Shown: piece by piece, positions 34,401 through 46,043 of the stretch
Layout of the letters: each line of letters begins with the position of its first letter
How positions within the stretch are numbered: the stretch's first letter is position 1
Source of the DNA: Chrysopilus asiliformis
Lineage: Eukaryota > Arthropoda > Insecta > Diptera > Rhagionidae
NCBI GenBank assembly: GCA_964034945.1
Contig: OZ035960.1
Location: forward strand, 26,337,487 to 26,401,486
Reading direction: 5' to 3'
Length of the DNA stretch: 64,000 nt
Notes under the pieces: generated by a model
What the model saw: the letters and a program-made list of their open reading frames with translations, nothing else
Databases searched by the model: none
What the model was told of the DNA's origin: nothing
Position numbers and translations under genes: made by a program

Positions 34401-37118
34401 TGAAAACTTTGAATGCGTTTTTCTCAAAATGGCCGATTTTGAGATACTACAGTCTACGGGACCATGTGCGATATATGGGTAATTGGAATGAAATATTTAC
34501 TGGAAAAAGCATGGCAGAATGTTTCCCACAGCGCCGCATTAAAATCGAACGAGTTTTCAGGTCTGCGGAATTTTTTTTAAGATATACGATAATATAGAAA
34601 GTTATGTAGCTTTGGCTCTAAAAATTTATTACGTGATGGGTTTTCCCAAATTGAATAAGGTGCCGTGCCGAAAAATATTTATAAATATTTATATCAGATT
34701 ATGAAATGTTTTCTGCGGTAAAAATTTGCAGAGATGGTTAAAGATACATACATACAAATTTGAAAATTAAGATTATTTACCAATGCTTCTTCAATTATTC
34801 CATCGTTGATTGAATTAAAATTATTCGGTGATTGATTTTTTTTAAAGATTTAGAAAAGTTTTCATTTTATCAATAAATTAAAACTGTTACATAAGGCTAA
34901 AATTTTAGAAAAAATACTTAAAAAAACCATATATTTATCCTAATCTTTACATTCAACAACGTTTTATGAAGTTTCCTCAAAATACTCAAATTTAAGACAA
35001 TAAAAAACGCATTTTGTTCCGTTAAGAGTTTTTCTTAACCCTGTTATTACCGATGTTGCTTATTAACCAATTTTTATAAGTTCTTCATGCCAAAATCTTA
35101 GATAGGCACGAAGAAAAGGGAACAAATTTGGGAATGAAAGTTTTCAAAACGTATCAGACACCAAAAGTTAAATCAATTTTTGTTTTTAATATCACATTGA
35201 AACGGTTGGATCTATATAAATAAAAGGATAAACTGTCTGTTTCTTCAAACCAGTCATTTTAAGCTATATTTCTTGTTTTGGTATATTTTTCATGTTCTGG
35301 TGCTTCAAAATTTGAATTCCGGGTTGTTTGTAGGGTTTCAGGGGGAAGGTGAGAGGGGGGAGGGAGGGGGTTGCAGATGCTCCGATTTTGCCTCCCAAGA
35401 ACGCAACCTTGCCTTGTACGAAAAATTTGTCTGTGTAAAATTTGAAGTCTGCATCTCAAGGTGGAAATCAATATCTTTTGTCATCCTAAACACCCTGGTG
35501 TGGTTCATTTTTATACCCGTATGGTGAAAGCAAAGGGTATATTAACTTTGCTTTACCGTTTGTAACGCCAAGATCCCGTCATCACACACAAAAATGAATT
35601 ACACCAGTGTGTTTAGAATGATGAAAAAAGTTGAATTTAGCATGTCCGTCCGTCTGTCTGTGGCGCGGATTGCGGGCGCACGGATTGAGCTATAGACTTG
35701 AAATTTTGCGTGGATTCGTTTTTCGTAAAATGCGAGGCTAAGTTCGTGCATGGGCAAAAATGGACCATTAGGGGGCGTACCCCCCATACGAACGAAAATG
35801 TTTTTTGTGAATATCTCAAAAACGGTGCATGTTATCAAAAAAGTCCAAGAACAAAAGTTATTTAGGATATGATTCTACATAAAACTTCCATACATCAAAA
35901 TCCAATTGGAATAAATTTTAAAAAATCTAATTGGAAAGTTTGACTTCAAAGTGGAATTTTGGTACAACTGCTCAAATTATGATACGAATATCACCATACG
36001 GGTTTTCAATAATTGCCAGATTGGCAATTATAGCTTTTGTTATGTTTGATCATTGGTTCGATGCGTTACAAACAGTACTTGTATATTAAATCTAATATCT
36101 GTGATTTTCAAATAGTGTAATCAAAAAGTGTTCATAAGGTTTTATAATATAACTTTTGTATCCTAATTGGAACGAAAGACTTTTTTTAAAATTTTAAGTA
36201 TAAATAAAGAGGTCTGTTTTAATGTATTTACTCTCAGAAAATGAATATGTATCCTTAATCGATTGTTTTGTTGGATTTAAGTGAACATTTGTTTTTTTCA
36301 ATAAACTAAGAGATCAATTTAAATATATTTTGAGTTGGACTTCGTTAAACTTCTGGGTTCAGAAAAATATATCACAAACCTCTGCAGTAACCGAAAATTT
36401 TCAGGTAAATTTTAATAATATAGAGTGCATGTTACCATTAAAATGTGATTTTCCAAAGCTACGAAACGATTTATTGTCAGATATTGCCTTGGGGTTATGT
36501 TTACAGCATTGTTTTTAGTAAATGTTGAATTTTAATAAAGCAAAACAAATTTTTCAGATTTTTTGTGTGTTTTTCTAATATTTCGAAACTTTATAAAATT
36601 TCTAATATTTGTTTACAGAATTTCTGAAGGTATTTTTACCAAAGTTTTACTGGTTTTCATGTTTATGAATACAAAGCAATTCAGACATTTTTTTAAAAAC
36701 ATTTAAGTAAACAGAAAACAGAAGTAAAATAAAATGAACAAATAGAAACTTTTTGGCCGTCCTACTTTTCATCGTAAATTTAACGCTTTTTCTATCGCTA
36801 AACTGATGTTAAACGAATGCAGTGAAACTACAATTAATGAAAATTCATCTTACCTTAGTTTGCCGAATGACCACTACTGGACTATGAATGATTTCGTCGA
36901 GGAAAAGTTTCCCACTGTCCAATTTCGATTCAGCTGCAAATCCATGGAAACCGTCTAGAAAAGAAAAGAAAAAGAAGAATTGATATAAAACTTTGTCCTA
37001 TTGGAATTCCATTTGTATCTGTTGAATTACCATTATCTGTTTGATGGGGCGAATCTATACGATTTAAACTAGCGAGCAACTCTTTTTCGTCGAGTTCCTT
37101 TTTCCTTAGCCGAACCAT
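22475..37118 (-). CDS. vari: MAGUK scaffold, varicose / PALS2-MPP6 type
   Basis: Ten minus-strand exons: 37031-37118, 36854-36954, 24588-24725, 24082-24525, 23922-24020, 23704-23865, 23258-23468, 22864-23198, 22725-22799 and 22475-22651. All are in phase, giving 609 residues. Varicose organises septate junctions and tracheal shape in flies; vertebrate MPP2/MPP6 are the relatives. Domains in order: an L27-like region within residues 1-115 ([15 protein letters not shown] at its end), PDZ about 146-228 with binding loop PLGLTV, SH3 about 258-325 ([17 protein letters not shown]), a basic hook ([10 protein letters not shown]), and guanylate-kinase-like about 374-603. The P-loop reads GVQGVGRRT, without the Lys of active kinases, as in other MAGUKs. 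A 25-residue exon encodes [20 protein letters not shown] inside the GUK domain, probably a phosphorylatable insert. The end is QWVPVNWIY. Joining the first two exons across 11.9 kb rests on phase and family fit. Confidence 0.93.
25078..25420 (-). repeat. Reversed relative of the 262-820 dispersed repeat
   Basis: Starts CATACTAATATATAAAAATGAG (the reverse of the 3' end of the first copy), then two monomers each with TTTCACGGGAAAAC or TTTCGTGTGAAAAC, CTGA..GACCT or CCGATTAGCCTGAAAT, and a GGGGG-rich run. Confidence 0.65.
28675..29137 (+). mobile_element. HINE copy E (internally deleted)
   Basis: Full 5' end TATACCCGTATGGTG and 3' end (CACCATACGGGTTTTCAA, stem-loop, CTTTTGTTATG). The middle is shortened: a GCCCGTTTTTCG phrase is duplicated (28903-28937) and the G-run/C-run hairpin is missing. 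The microsatellite is degraded (CCATCCATCCGTCCGTC). Confidence 0.85.
32495..32660. mobile_element. Short palindromic MITE fragment, pogo/Tigger-like end
   Basis: GTGGAACCTCGACAACTCGAA at 32494-32514 resembles the outer end of pogo-type elements. ACTTATCGGGGGCTACTTT (32555-32573) pairs with AAAGTAGTCCCCGATAAGT (32584-32602) to give a near-perfect hairpin. Non-coding. Confidence 0.55.
32740..33010 (+). repeat. Dispersed repeat related to 11455-11620
   Basis: Shares GATGTGAACAGCACATGACTTTCTTA, TTCTTGCGCAATTTACGAG, and GCAATTCGCAAAAATCT followed by AATATCTCAATAAC with the repeat in intron 4 of the C2H2 membrane gene. Confidence 0.6.
34096..34493. mobile_element. MITE with about 37-bp terminal inverted repeats
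   Basis: TATCGCACATGGTCCCGTAG then ACTGTAGTATCTCAAAA (34107-34143) is mirrored by TTTTGAGATACTACAGT then CTACGGGACCATGTGCGATA (34437-34473), a long perfect or near-perfect match. The outer edges continue as CATA/TATG. The interior is about 290 bp, AT-rich and non-coding. Confidence 0.85.
35210..35511 (+). repeat. Dispersed repeat fragment with purine-rich core
   Basis: A G-rich core (GAGGGGGGAGGGAGGGGG, 35351-35370) lies between phrases typical of other short repeats here (AAAATTTGAAGTCTGCATCTCAAGG). The last 35 bp (CATCCTAAACACCCTGGTGTGGTTCATTTT) look like a decayed inverted HINE fragment next to copy F. Confidence 0.5.
35512..36047 (+). mobile_element. HINE copy F
   Basis: Complete in outline, from TATACCCGTATGGTGAAAGC to GCTTTTGTTATGTT. 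The GTCC/GTCT core is very short (35644-35661). The GGGGGCGTACCCCCC hairpin and the 3' stem-loop are intact. Confidence 0.88.
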
Positions 37119-38288
37119 AATTCACTGTCGATGTGTTTTTTGTACAAATCTCAGTTAAATAACAACTAAATTAAGCTAATACTGTGCGTTTAATGCTATA
37201 TCAATTGCCAAAAAAGCGAAAATAAAAATCAGTCGAACAAATGGACGTAAAATGGATTTAAATGTTTGCTAATAAAAATATTTGCGTAGTTTTCGGTTAA
37301 CGGTCACTTATTAAAATCGATTTCAAATGAAAATCGTAGAAAAACATAATAATACTTTACGAAAACATCGCGAACTGACAAATGATGGCAGTGAATCTGG
37401 AGGAATGACAAAGGCGTATCTTACAGAGTGCCGAGTTTAGTTACTGCAGCGTTTTCTAACCTGTCCCACGCGTACCATTCAATATTTCTGCACGTTGTAA
37501 ATTCCCAAATATGGTTAGCGACTAACGTCTTTTATTGTAGTTTTTTTCTATAGACGTAAACTTGAATCAGAAAAAAAATTCTCCTGTGGCGCATTTTTTG
37601 TTTGATTTTAATTTCTTATCAACTTTTTATTTTGAGAAGATGATTAGAATTTTTCAAGTTTTTTTTTTGCAAATATACAGTTTAGGCTTTTATTTTGCCC
37701 AAACAATTTTAAAAAGGGTATAAAAAACTTACTGCACATTGGCGGAAAATGTTGAAAAACACTGTTACAGAAAAGATACAGATATCCAACAACAAAATTC
37801 AAGGAAAAATAAGATTCAAATTGATGGTTTCACCACATCTGCGCCAAGTTTTAAATGTAAACTACAAAAAATATATGGAAACTCATTTTTTTAAGTTTCT
37901 TTTATGATTTTATTTAAAATATCTTACAATATCAACATAATAAAATATTTTTTTAATAATCTATCCATTAAAATGAAATTGTTGGTTGGAAATTATCAAA
38001 TTTGATTCTAACAGTCACCAACTCAAGCTTTAAGACCATGAAATAAGTTTTAAAGTTTAATACGCTAAAAATATTAAATTTCAAGAATTAGTAGACAAAG
38101 ATTTTTAAAAAAAATTGCTTTTGGAAATTTTAACAGAGTCTGTAAATTAAAAAAGCCTCTTAGCACCCTGCAACATGTGTCTAAACATCAGCTGTTGACT
38201 GTCATATTTCTAGCTGTCAAATCGATGTAAGAAGAACGAAGAACAACAAACTACGAATACTGGAGTCACATAAATAATTTTCAATAAA
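37119..38288. promoter_or_regulatory. Intergenic region between divergent varicose and WDR59
   Basis: 1,170 bp between start codons and no coding segment. It must hold both promoters; no convincing TATA/initiator pair stood out. The run just before WDR59 (about 38160-38280) is less AT-rich and is likely the WDR59 5' UTR. Confidence 0.5.
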
Positions 38289-41200
38289 ATGTCCATTTCG
38301 GAGGTGATTCGAGAGCAACCATGCGTGGCTAGACAAAATACTTCGGTGTCGGAACATAGAGATTTACAGGCAACGGTAAATACTAATTAATTCAATACAT
38401 TAAATTAATTTTTAGTAAAATTATGTACATATCGATGCATAGTGTTTTTTGTATTTATTGAATAAATAAATCAATTTACAGGCAATGTCTGTCGACTGGT
38501 CGAGTAGGTGGGTTCTTTTGGCGGGAAGGTATATTCAAAACAAAAATACTGTAGCTTTTAATTATAGATTGTTATATTCTAATTTTCAGACGTCACTTAG
38601 CCTTGCAGCAAATAGATACCTCCGAAGATAACCATTTGAGGAAATACCATCGCAATTCAAAGTACGATGTTTCAGCAGCCGAATGGGCGATTTGTAAAAA
38701 TTTTGCTGAATATTGTGCTATCGCTGTAAGTTTAATTGCAAATTTTTAATTGTAGATGGTATTCTTTGAAAATTGTACCAATTATTATTTGTGCAAGCTT
38801 CAGAGTTTTTTTTTCGAACTTCAAGTATATTGAATACGTAACGCAGTGGTGAATGCTGTATAAAAAAATTACTTTGATTTACATTCCATCCGGTCGTCAG
38901 AATGAAACTCTTCATAACTTTTTACACATTAAAATCCAATTCAAATAATTAGTACAGATGTAACTGATCTGAAATATATGAAATTTTAATATACTATTCA
39001 TAAAATAGAATTTCAAATTCTTGCTATTTTAATTTTATTAAAATTTTGTCTTTTATGCTATCATTAAATTTTCATTCTTCTTATGACCAATGATTCTCTG
39101 TCTATATCAAGAGCAATGTTTTTAGAGATAAGGAAACATTAAATTCTTGGACTTTTGTGTTCTCGTTATCGTTTTGTAAAGACAGGCCGAATTTGATATT
39201 TTGGCCGTAATTCTAATCAGAGTTATAATTTAACCTTATACATTTCCGATTCTTTTACATACATCTATTTCATTGCAGGTCAGTCAGAAACAGTGGGTTT
39301 CGATGAAAAAATAAAAAACCCATTGCCGTGCTATTTCTAAAATTAAAATACCATAAAACGGGATAGAAAATGTTCCTTACGCAGGGTTATTAGTTATTTT
39401 CCCTGCATTGCGTTTCTTAACGTGCGTTTCCTAAACAGAAAGAATTCTACTGCTGACAACCAAGATGGCAACGGAAATTAATATCGAAATACGCTGATTT
39501 CCATTGCCATGCTGTTTCAAATACAGTCGAATCTCGATTTATGCAATGCTCGATTTGTGGAAACGCTCGAATTACGCACAAGAGAAAATATTTGTTCTTA
39601 TTCATAAATTAAAGCTGTAACAATTTTTTTTAAATTCCATTAAATACGTAAACATCCCCAGCATTTTTTTTGGGTCATTCAGTGTTGTAATTTCTCGATT
39701 TTATGCAAAGAGCAAAAATTTTACCTTGTGCGGAAATAAAGTTTCGATTGTACTCCTAATTTACGAATTACAGCCTCCCAAAAATCTCAGATTTTTGAGA
39801 TTCAGTTGGCAAATTGCCCTGCACTCCATTCCATATGCCGGACAAAGTAATCTTCTAATATCAACATAACAAAGAATAATTCTGTACCCCAGAGGTAAAC
39901 TGTCGTAACTGACATTTTGCAAATTTTACAGGAGAGCCATTTTTAGTTCGGAATTGCAATTTTTATTGTGTATGATTTTCGGTAATTATTTGAAACTTTT
40001 GTAGTTTATTTTATTTTAGGACATTGTTTAAACAAAATATTAATTGATATATAAATTTGTAATGAGTGGGGGAGCAGTTACAACCTTTTATCTCTAACCA
40101 TTTTGCTTCATCCGGAGCAGTTACAACCTTTAACTGTAACGAGTTTGCTTCACCATATAGTCAAATTAGACATTATAATCATTACTGTATAGATACGATA
40201 CTTTGCCAATTAAAAATATACGTCCCCACAATGTAGTTTCAACAATAACCCCAAAATCGCGGTTTTGTCAGTTACGACAGTTAACCTCTGGGGTACAGAA
40301 TTTGATTTTACATTCCAATATAGATAGCTATTTTCACTGCCCTGCGAATCTACTATATTAGTAGAGGCGCGTTGTGTTTGTTGGTAATTCATATTTCAAC
40401 TGAGAATTTGCTTTTTAAAAATGAGGCTCGTCTTAGTGTCAGCTTGCATAGCAGGGTTGAAAATAGCTACATTGAAAAATAGATATTTCTCTTAATTTCT
40501 TAGACAAGTCAATTGATTGAAGTGGTAACATGGACATCAGGAGATCCTATGTTGATTTATTCATTAAGGGCGCACACTCGTATGGTGACAGACATCGATT
40601 GGCATTCCAAAGAACCACATTTATTAGCTAGTTGCTCAATTGACACATTCACACATTTATGGGATTTGCGCGACCCTAAAAAACCGACCTTGTCGTTAAG
40701 TGCTGTTTGCATGTGTAAGTCAAGAGTTTATTTTGTAATTATATTTATCTTCTGATTTGAATTTCTTCTTGAACTCTTAAAAATATTTCAGCTGGAGCGA
40801 CACAAGTTGGATTCAACAGAGTTTCTGGCAATTTACTAGCAACCGCCCATGATGGTGATTTACGAATTTGGGATATTAGAAAGGGATCTTGTCCAATTCA
40901 ATACATAACTGCACATAATGCTAGGTAATAAAATTAAAATGTTGAGCATGTTTAAAATATTTAATCTGATATAAATTACAAAACTCGATACAAAAACGTT
41001 AAAAATAAATATTCATAGAATTCATGGAATCAACTGGAGTCACATACATGAAACATATTTGACAACAGCTAGTCAAGACGGGACTGTTAAATATTTTGAC
41101 GTCAATAATCCTCGCAGAGCGCAGAAAATCATTACAACATCATCGCCGGTTTGGCGAGCTCGTTACACAGTAAACGGACATATTTTTTAAAATTTTTAAA

Positions 41201-44200
41201 AAAATCATTTAAAAGTTTTTCAGCCAATCGGTAACGGATTGGTGAGCATTGTGGTTCCTCATTTAGGGAGAGGAGAGAATAGTTTATTGCTGTGGAGCAA
41301 CAGTAAACAAACTGATCCGATTTGTTCATTTGTCGGCCATACCGATGTTATACTAGATTTCGCATGGAGACCCAGTAGAGATGACAATAGTTCGGAGATT
41401 GTATGAATAATTTTATTCACTTTGATCGTACTAAAAACAATATAATGCATAAAATACTTTTAGGAATTCTTCACGTGGTCCCGAGATCAAACATTACGGC
41501 AATGGAAAATTGATGAAAATTTAATAAAGCACTGTGAATCGTCAAACACCGACAACGAAGAAGAGGGTTGGTTTTTGGTAGCTGTTCGGGTTAAATGACT
41601 AAAAAAATAATTTCTTTTAGTTGTTGGTTCTCCGATTGAATCATATCTGGGACCTAGACAAAGAATGTCGGAATCATTTGGTAAATCATTACACGATCAG
41701 ACGACCTGTTCGCTGCAACATGAATTTTCCCTTTTGAATACAAACATTCCACATGTGGACATTGAAATTCTCGATCCAGTCAAACGAAACGCTATCGTTC
41801 GGATAACCGTTAATGTTCACACAATTGTACTGCAGGTATTGGAATCATTCAAAGTTAATTTTCTTGACTGTATTTAAAATTTGAAACATTCACTAATTAC
41901 TTATAAAAATTTTTTAATTAAAAAAAACAATGAATGTGCTTAAAATTTTTGTAATTTTGCGAATTTTATTCCAGATAAAATTCCCCCAAGACTATCCAAG
42001 TCCTAATATTGGACCTGAATTTAATTATTGCCCCGGAACATCCGTCGATGAAAATTTGTCAACATCTTTAATGAAAGTTTTAAGAACTTGTGCCTTGCAG
42101 CGAGTAAAGAAAAGCCGATCATGTTTAGAGCAATGTTTACGCGCCATTGTAGTCGCTTTAAAGAAGGTAGGAAATAATTTGAAAAATTTGAAATAAATTT
42201 TATTATTCCCAACTGCAGTCTTCTGGTGTCTCCGACAAATCGCAAATGCGATTACAATCGCCTAGATTGGAAGGTGCCCTCAGTTCAGCACTTCACGATG
42301 CTTGTATTCCATTCCCAAAGACATCCGGTGCTAAATTCAGTAATGCTGGTGTTTTGGTAACATTTTGTCAACCATTGAACACAAAGAGAATTAGTTTACG
42401 TAACCAAAATACCACACCAAGGTATAAACATTTATTTTTTTAAAATCTTATTAAAATGAGTTGATTTTAAGGGCTTTATCTGCAATAAACGGTGGCTACT
42501 TGGGTAATGTGATGGGATCACAACCAGTTCTTTATGCTCATCGTGATGCCAGCACATCGACATTTTATATTCAAGATAGAATTCGGGTAAAGTAGTATTT
42601 TTTTTGGCCAAAATATCATTTTTAAATGTTTTTTTTTGTTGAATAGAAAAACTCGAGAAATAGGAGTTTCCAAAAGCCGGCTTTAAATACCGTTATCAAT
42701 GTTTACGATGTCAAGAAACTGCTTAATCTAAGCAAGGATTTGGCTGAAAATTATATTCTTGACAAAGATAATATTGAAGGTAATTTGAGAAATGATGAAA
42801 AGTATTAAAAAATGTTGCGGGGTTTTATAGCATATAAGCGTCTCTTGATTCACCACGCTTTTCGTCCTGCCAAACTTCGTAATTTTGCGTCGTATATCAA
42901 AATGACTTAAATCGAGAAGTCGTAACTTAAAAGACGCTTATATACCAAATAAAACCACCCACAACGGATGTTAAGCTTTCCAATCCTTAAACTTCCAAAA
43001 ACAACCACTTGAAAATTCAAAATTGTTCAGTAAAAAGCGTGACTCTAAAAATATCAACTTTTACTTACAGAAACCTGCCGCTACAACAAACAAATTGCTG
43101 AAAAATTTGGTCGCAACGAACAGGTGCAGGTTTGGTCCCTAGCTCAAATGATTGCTAGTCCAGTAGCTTCGACTGAGAAAGACGATGAGATGTCATTTCA
43201 AGTTAATCCATTTAAAAATATGCTCCTGGAATCTCTGTATGTTTTTTTTATTCTAATGAATTTGATTGATTGTAATCGAAATGTTTATTTTTAGTATTCT
43301 CCATTTTGCCAAAAATAATGACATTCAAATGGCTGTGATGCTGTGTTGTACATTTGAAAAATATTACACTAGTAAATTAAATAAAATGATCGTGAGTAGG
43401 GAGTTTTATAATTAACTGTTCTATTTGTAGCTTAATAATCTTGGGGCGTTGAAATTTTGTTTATTTTTTTATAGCAACCAAATCCACCTTCGTTTAGTGC
43501 TATTTTACCAAAGGAAATGTCGGAATCAGTTTATCATCCCACCCCGAATGTTAAAAAAATGCGAAGTAATTCACTATCGGCGAGTTTCTACGACATGACT
43601 GAACTGAGGTTGGTTTGAATTAAAATTTTTAATAAAAGGAAAGAATATATGCTAAACACAACATGCATAATCTGATAGAGTTGTCATTTGAAACAATATT
43701 CAATTTAAAACTTACGATGCCGACTTATTCTATCGCTTCTGGCGTAAATTATTTTTAGTACGAATTTTCTTCGCTAAAAAGTTGTGTATGCATTTGTAAT
43801 ATTATTGTCCAAATATTGAGAAATGAAATTATAAAAAAGCAAACGTAATTCTAGCGACTCTATCAGAATATGGGCATATAATAGAAGTAAATCATAGAAT
43901 TTTTCAAAAAAAATACTTCTAATTTTACAGACCATCTTTGAAAGAATCCCGACGACATTTATTCGATATATTCAAGAGATTTTACGCAGAGATTTTGTAT
44001 AATTGGAGATTATTGCCGTCGAGAGCAATCGTAATATATTTCAACTCTGAATCATTTAGTTTCTATAATTGAAAAAAAAACATTCCAGGTCTTAAAACAT
44101 CTCACATATCCATCGGATGAAACGAAATCATCAAAATTTGTAACAGAATGCCTTCATTGCCGTCGTGTTATTCATGAGCCAAGTTGTAAATTCTGTCGAA

Positions 44201-44467
44201 AAATGCTTCTTTATTGTACATTTTGTCGATTGCCAGTCAGAGGTGTTGCGAGCGCTTGCATTCTTTGTGGACATGGGGGCCATACAGTGCACTTGAAAGA
44301 ATGGTTTAAGGTTTATATAAATTTTTACAAAAACTTCTGCAAAAACAATTGATGTTTATTGGTTGAATTTTATTTTACAGGAACACGAAGTATGTGCAGC
44401 TGGATGCGGTTGTTATTGTCTGCGCGAATGCGGATTATTGTTAAATGATTTTAATTTAAAAGTTTAA
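38289..44467 (+). CDS. WDR59: GATOR2 complex subunit WDR59
   Basis: Nineteen exons, all GT-AG and in phase: 38289-38375, 38482-38528, 38590-38725, 40504-40714, 40792-40924, 41019-41169, 41224-41400, 41464-41566, 41621-41835, 41975-42166, 42219-42421, 42472-42586, 42647-42779, 43071-43236, 43295-43391, 43475-43608, 43931-44030, 44089-44310 and 44381-44467. They give 902 residues (human 974). GATOR2 antagonises GATOR1 and so supports amino-acid activation of mTORC1 at the lysosome. Residues about 25-350 form a WD40 propeller (HDGDLRIWDIRKG, SQDGTVKYFDV, TWSRDQTLRQWKID). An RWD domain spans about 375-484 (QHEFSLLN, then CLEQCLR). The C-terminal 100 residues are a RING-like zinc domain with paired Cys (CLHCRR, CKFCRK, CTFCRLP, CILCGHGGHTVH, CAAGCGCYC). 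Introns 3 and 13 carry MITEs. Confidence 0.97.
39522..39752. mobile_element. Tc1/mariner- or pogo-type MITE in WDR59 intron 3
   Basis: Left end TACAGTCGAATCTCGATTTAT, right end ATAAAGTTTCGATTGTA. The ends are imperfect inverted repeats and both are bounded by TA, the target duplication of this superfamily. The interior is 190 bp, AT-rich and non-coding. Confidence 0.7.
39878..40302. mobile_element. MITE with about 38-bp terminal inverted repeats in WDR59 intron 3
   Basis: AATTCTGTACCCCAGAGGTAA then ACTGTCGTAACTGACA (39878-39914) pairs with TGTCAGTTACGACAGTTAAC then CTCTGGGGTACAGAATT (about 40266-40302), with a single mismatch. Two ACAACCTTT/GGAGCAGTTACAACC phrases repeat inside (40072-40130). 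No coding frame. Confidence 0.85.
42820..42956. mobile_element. Short MITE in WDR59 intron 13
   Basis: GGTTTTATAGCATATAAGCGTCT on the left and AGACGCTTATATACCAAATAAAACC on the right form imperfect inverted repeats around 85 bp. A phrase like TAAGACGCCTTGATATATAAGACG near 62990-63015 may come from a relative. Confidence 0.7.
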
Positions 44468-44578
44468 ACGAGGAAATTGTATCGTGGCCTTATTAAATGA
44501 ATTGTTGTATTTAAAACAATTAAACGTTTTTTAATATAATTTTATTGATAAAATCTATTGAATTTTTTCGTTTTTGTG

Positions 44579-44584
44579 AATAAA
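44579..44584 (+). terminator. Polyadenylation signal, WDR59
   Basis: AATAAA about 110 bp after the stop, with a second AATAAA at 44605-44610. The next several hundred bases hold no coding exon. Confidence 0.65.
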
Positions 44585-44639
44585 GTTTATATTCTTTGGT
44601 AATACAATAAAGTGATCTAGTTCTAAAATATTTACGTTT

Positions 44640-45482
44640 CTACGTCTGTAAGAAAATTTTAGGGCAACTAAAAGCACAAAGCATAAAGAATTGGTTAGGT
44701 TTAATTCCAAACATATTTTTTAATTTATTTATTATTTAAAAATTTCTAAACAAGTTAACCAAAACTGGCTTCTTAGAAATTGTGGCTAAGTTTAGCTATT
44801 TCCAGAAAAAAATCCATAAATTCTTTGTTCTCGAAATTAATTGAAATCTGTGGCCAGCTTTTTTTGGAGTCGAAAAACTTCGGTGGTACCCGCTGACTGG
44901 TCATAAAAAATCGTCGCTTGAGTATTGTTTTGATATAAACGCAACTAGCCGACCCTTCGTTGCCAGCTTAAATTTTTTTGTATAAATTTTAGAATGCCAA
45001 AAAACCATAAATAATTTAAAAACTTTTGGGAAAAAACGTTATCCTGAAAACCTGCCAAAGCCAGTTTTTGCGAAAAAAAATTGAAACAAGGACATTTGCG
45101 TTATCCTTGCAAGACCTTCCGTTTGGAATTTTAAAAATCTAACACCGGATTCGCGATCAGCGACCCCAAAAACCCCCTAATGCCGATTTTTTCCGGAAAA
45201 AACGAAAAAAAAGGATATTTTTGCTATCCTTTCAGGACTTTCCGTTTCGAATTTTGAAATTCCAACACCGGGTTCGTGATCAGCGACCCCATTATGTCAA
45301 TTTTTCTGGGAAAAAATGGGAAAAAGGACATTTGCGTTATTCTTACAGGACCTTCTGTTTCAAATTTCGAAAATCTAACATAGCTAAAAACCTGCTCCTG
45401 GCATCGCAGATCATTTTGCAAAAAAAAACCGCGTAAAAATCGGTCCAGTAGTTTTTGAGTTTTGTAATCTCAAACCGTTTTT
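44640..45482 (+). repeat. Spacer with three tandem units of the 'GATCAGCGACCCC' family
   Basis: From about 45040 to 45400, a unit of about 120 bp recurs three times: GGACATTTGCGTTATCCTT, AGGACCTTCCGTTT, GAATTTT.AAA, TCTAACACCGGATTCG, then GATCAGCGACCCC. It ends with a CGGTCCAGTAGTTTTTGAG phrase just before HINE copy G. It is related to 2460-2850. The remainder (44640-45040) shows nothing. Confidence 0.65.
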
Positions 45483-46043
45483 TATACCCGTATGGTGAAA
45501 CCAAAGGGTATATTAACTTTGCTTTACCGTTTGTAACGCCAAGATCCCGTCATCACACAAAAAAATGAATTACACCAGTGTGTTTAGAATGATGAAAAAA
45601 GTTGAATTTAGCATGTCCGTCCGTCTGTCCGTCCGTCCGTCCGTCTGTCCGTCTGTCTGTGGCGCGGATTGCGGGCGCACGGATTGAGCTAGAGACTTGA
45701 AATTTTGCACAGATCCGTTTTTCGTAAAATGTGAGGCTAAGTTCGTTAATGGGCAAAAATGGACCATTAGGGGGGGTACCCCCCATACGAACGAAATCGT
45801 TTTTTGTGAATATCTCGAAAACGGTGCATCTTATCAAAAAAGTGCAAGAACAAAAGTTATTTAGGATATGATTCTACATAAAACTCCCATACATCAAAAT
45901 CCGATTGGAATAAATTTTAAAAAATCTTATTGGAAAGTTTGACTTCAAAGTGGAATTTTGATACAACTGTTCGCTGTTCACTTAAATCACCATACGGGTT
46001 TTCAATAATTGCCAGATTGGCAATTATAGCTTTTGTTATGTTT
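45483..46043 (+). mobile_element. HINE copy G (near full length)
   Basis: 5' end TATACCCGTATGGTGAAACC, GTCC/GTCT core at 45617-45660, GGGGGGTACCCCCC hairpin, CACCATACGGGTTTTCAA, 3' stem-loop and CTTTTGTTATGTT. A small lesion (CTGTTCACTTAAATC) replaces the usual GAATTTTGATACGAATAT near the 3' end, as also in copy A. Confidence 0.9.

Larger units (their letters stand above)
24726..36853. other. Large varicose intron (about 12.1 kb) filled with repeats
   Basis: Separates varicose exon 2 (donor at 36853/36852) from exon 3 (acceptor at 24726/24727). No other gene was recognised on either strand. It contains repeats at 25078-25420, 32495-32660, 32740-33010, 34096-34493 and 35210-35480, and HINE copies E and F. 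The part 27000-31100 is mostly unique, AT-rich DNA and might hold alternative 5' exons or enhancers, but I see no direct sign of them. Confidence 0.75.
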
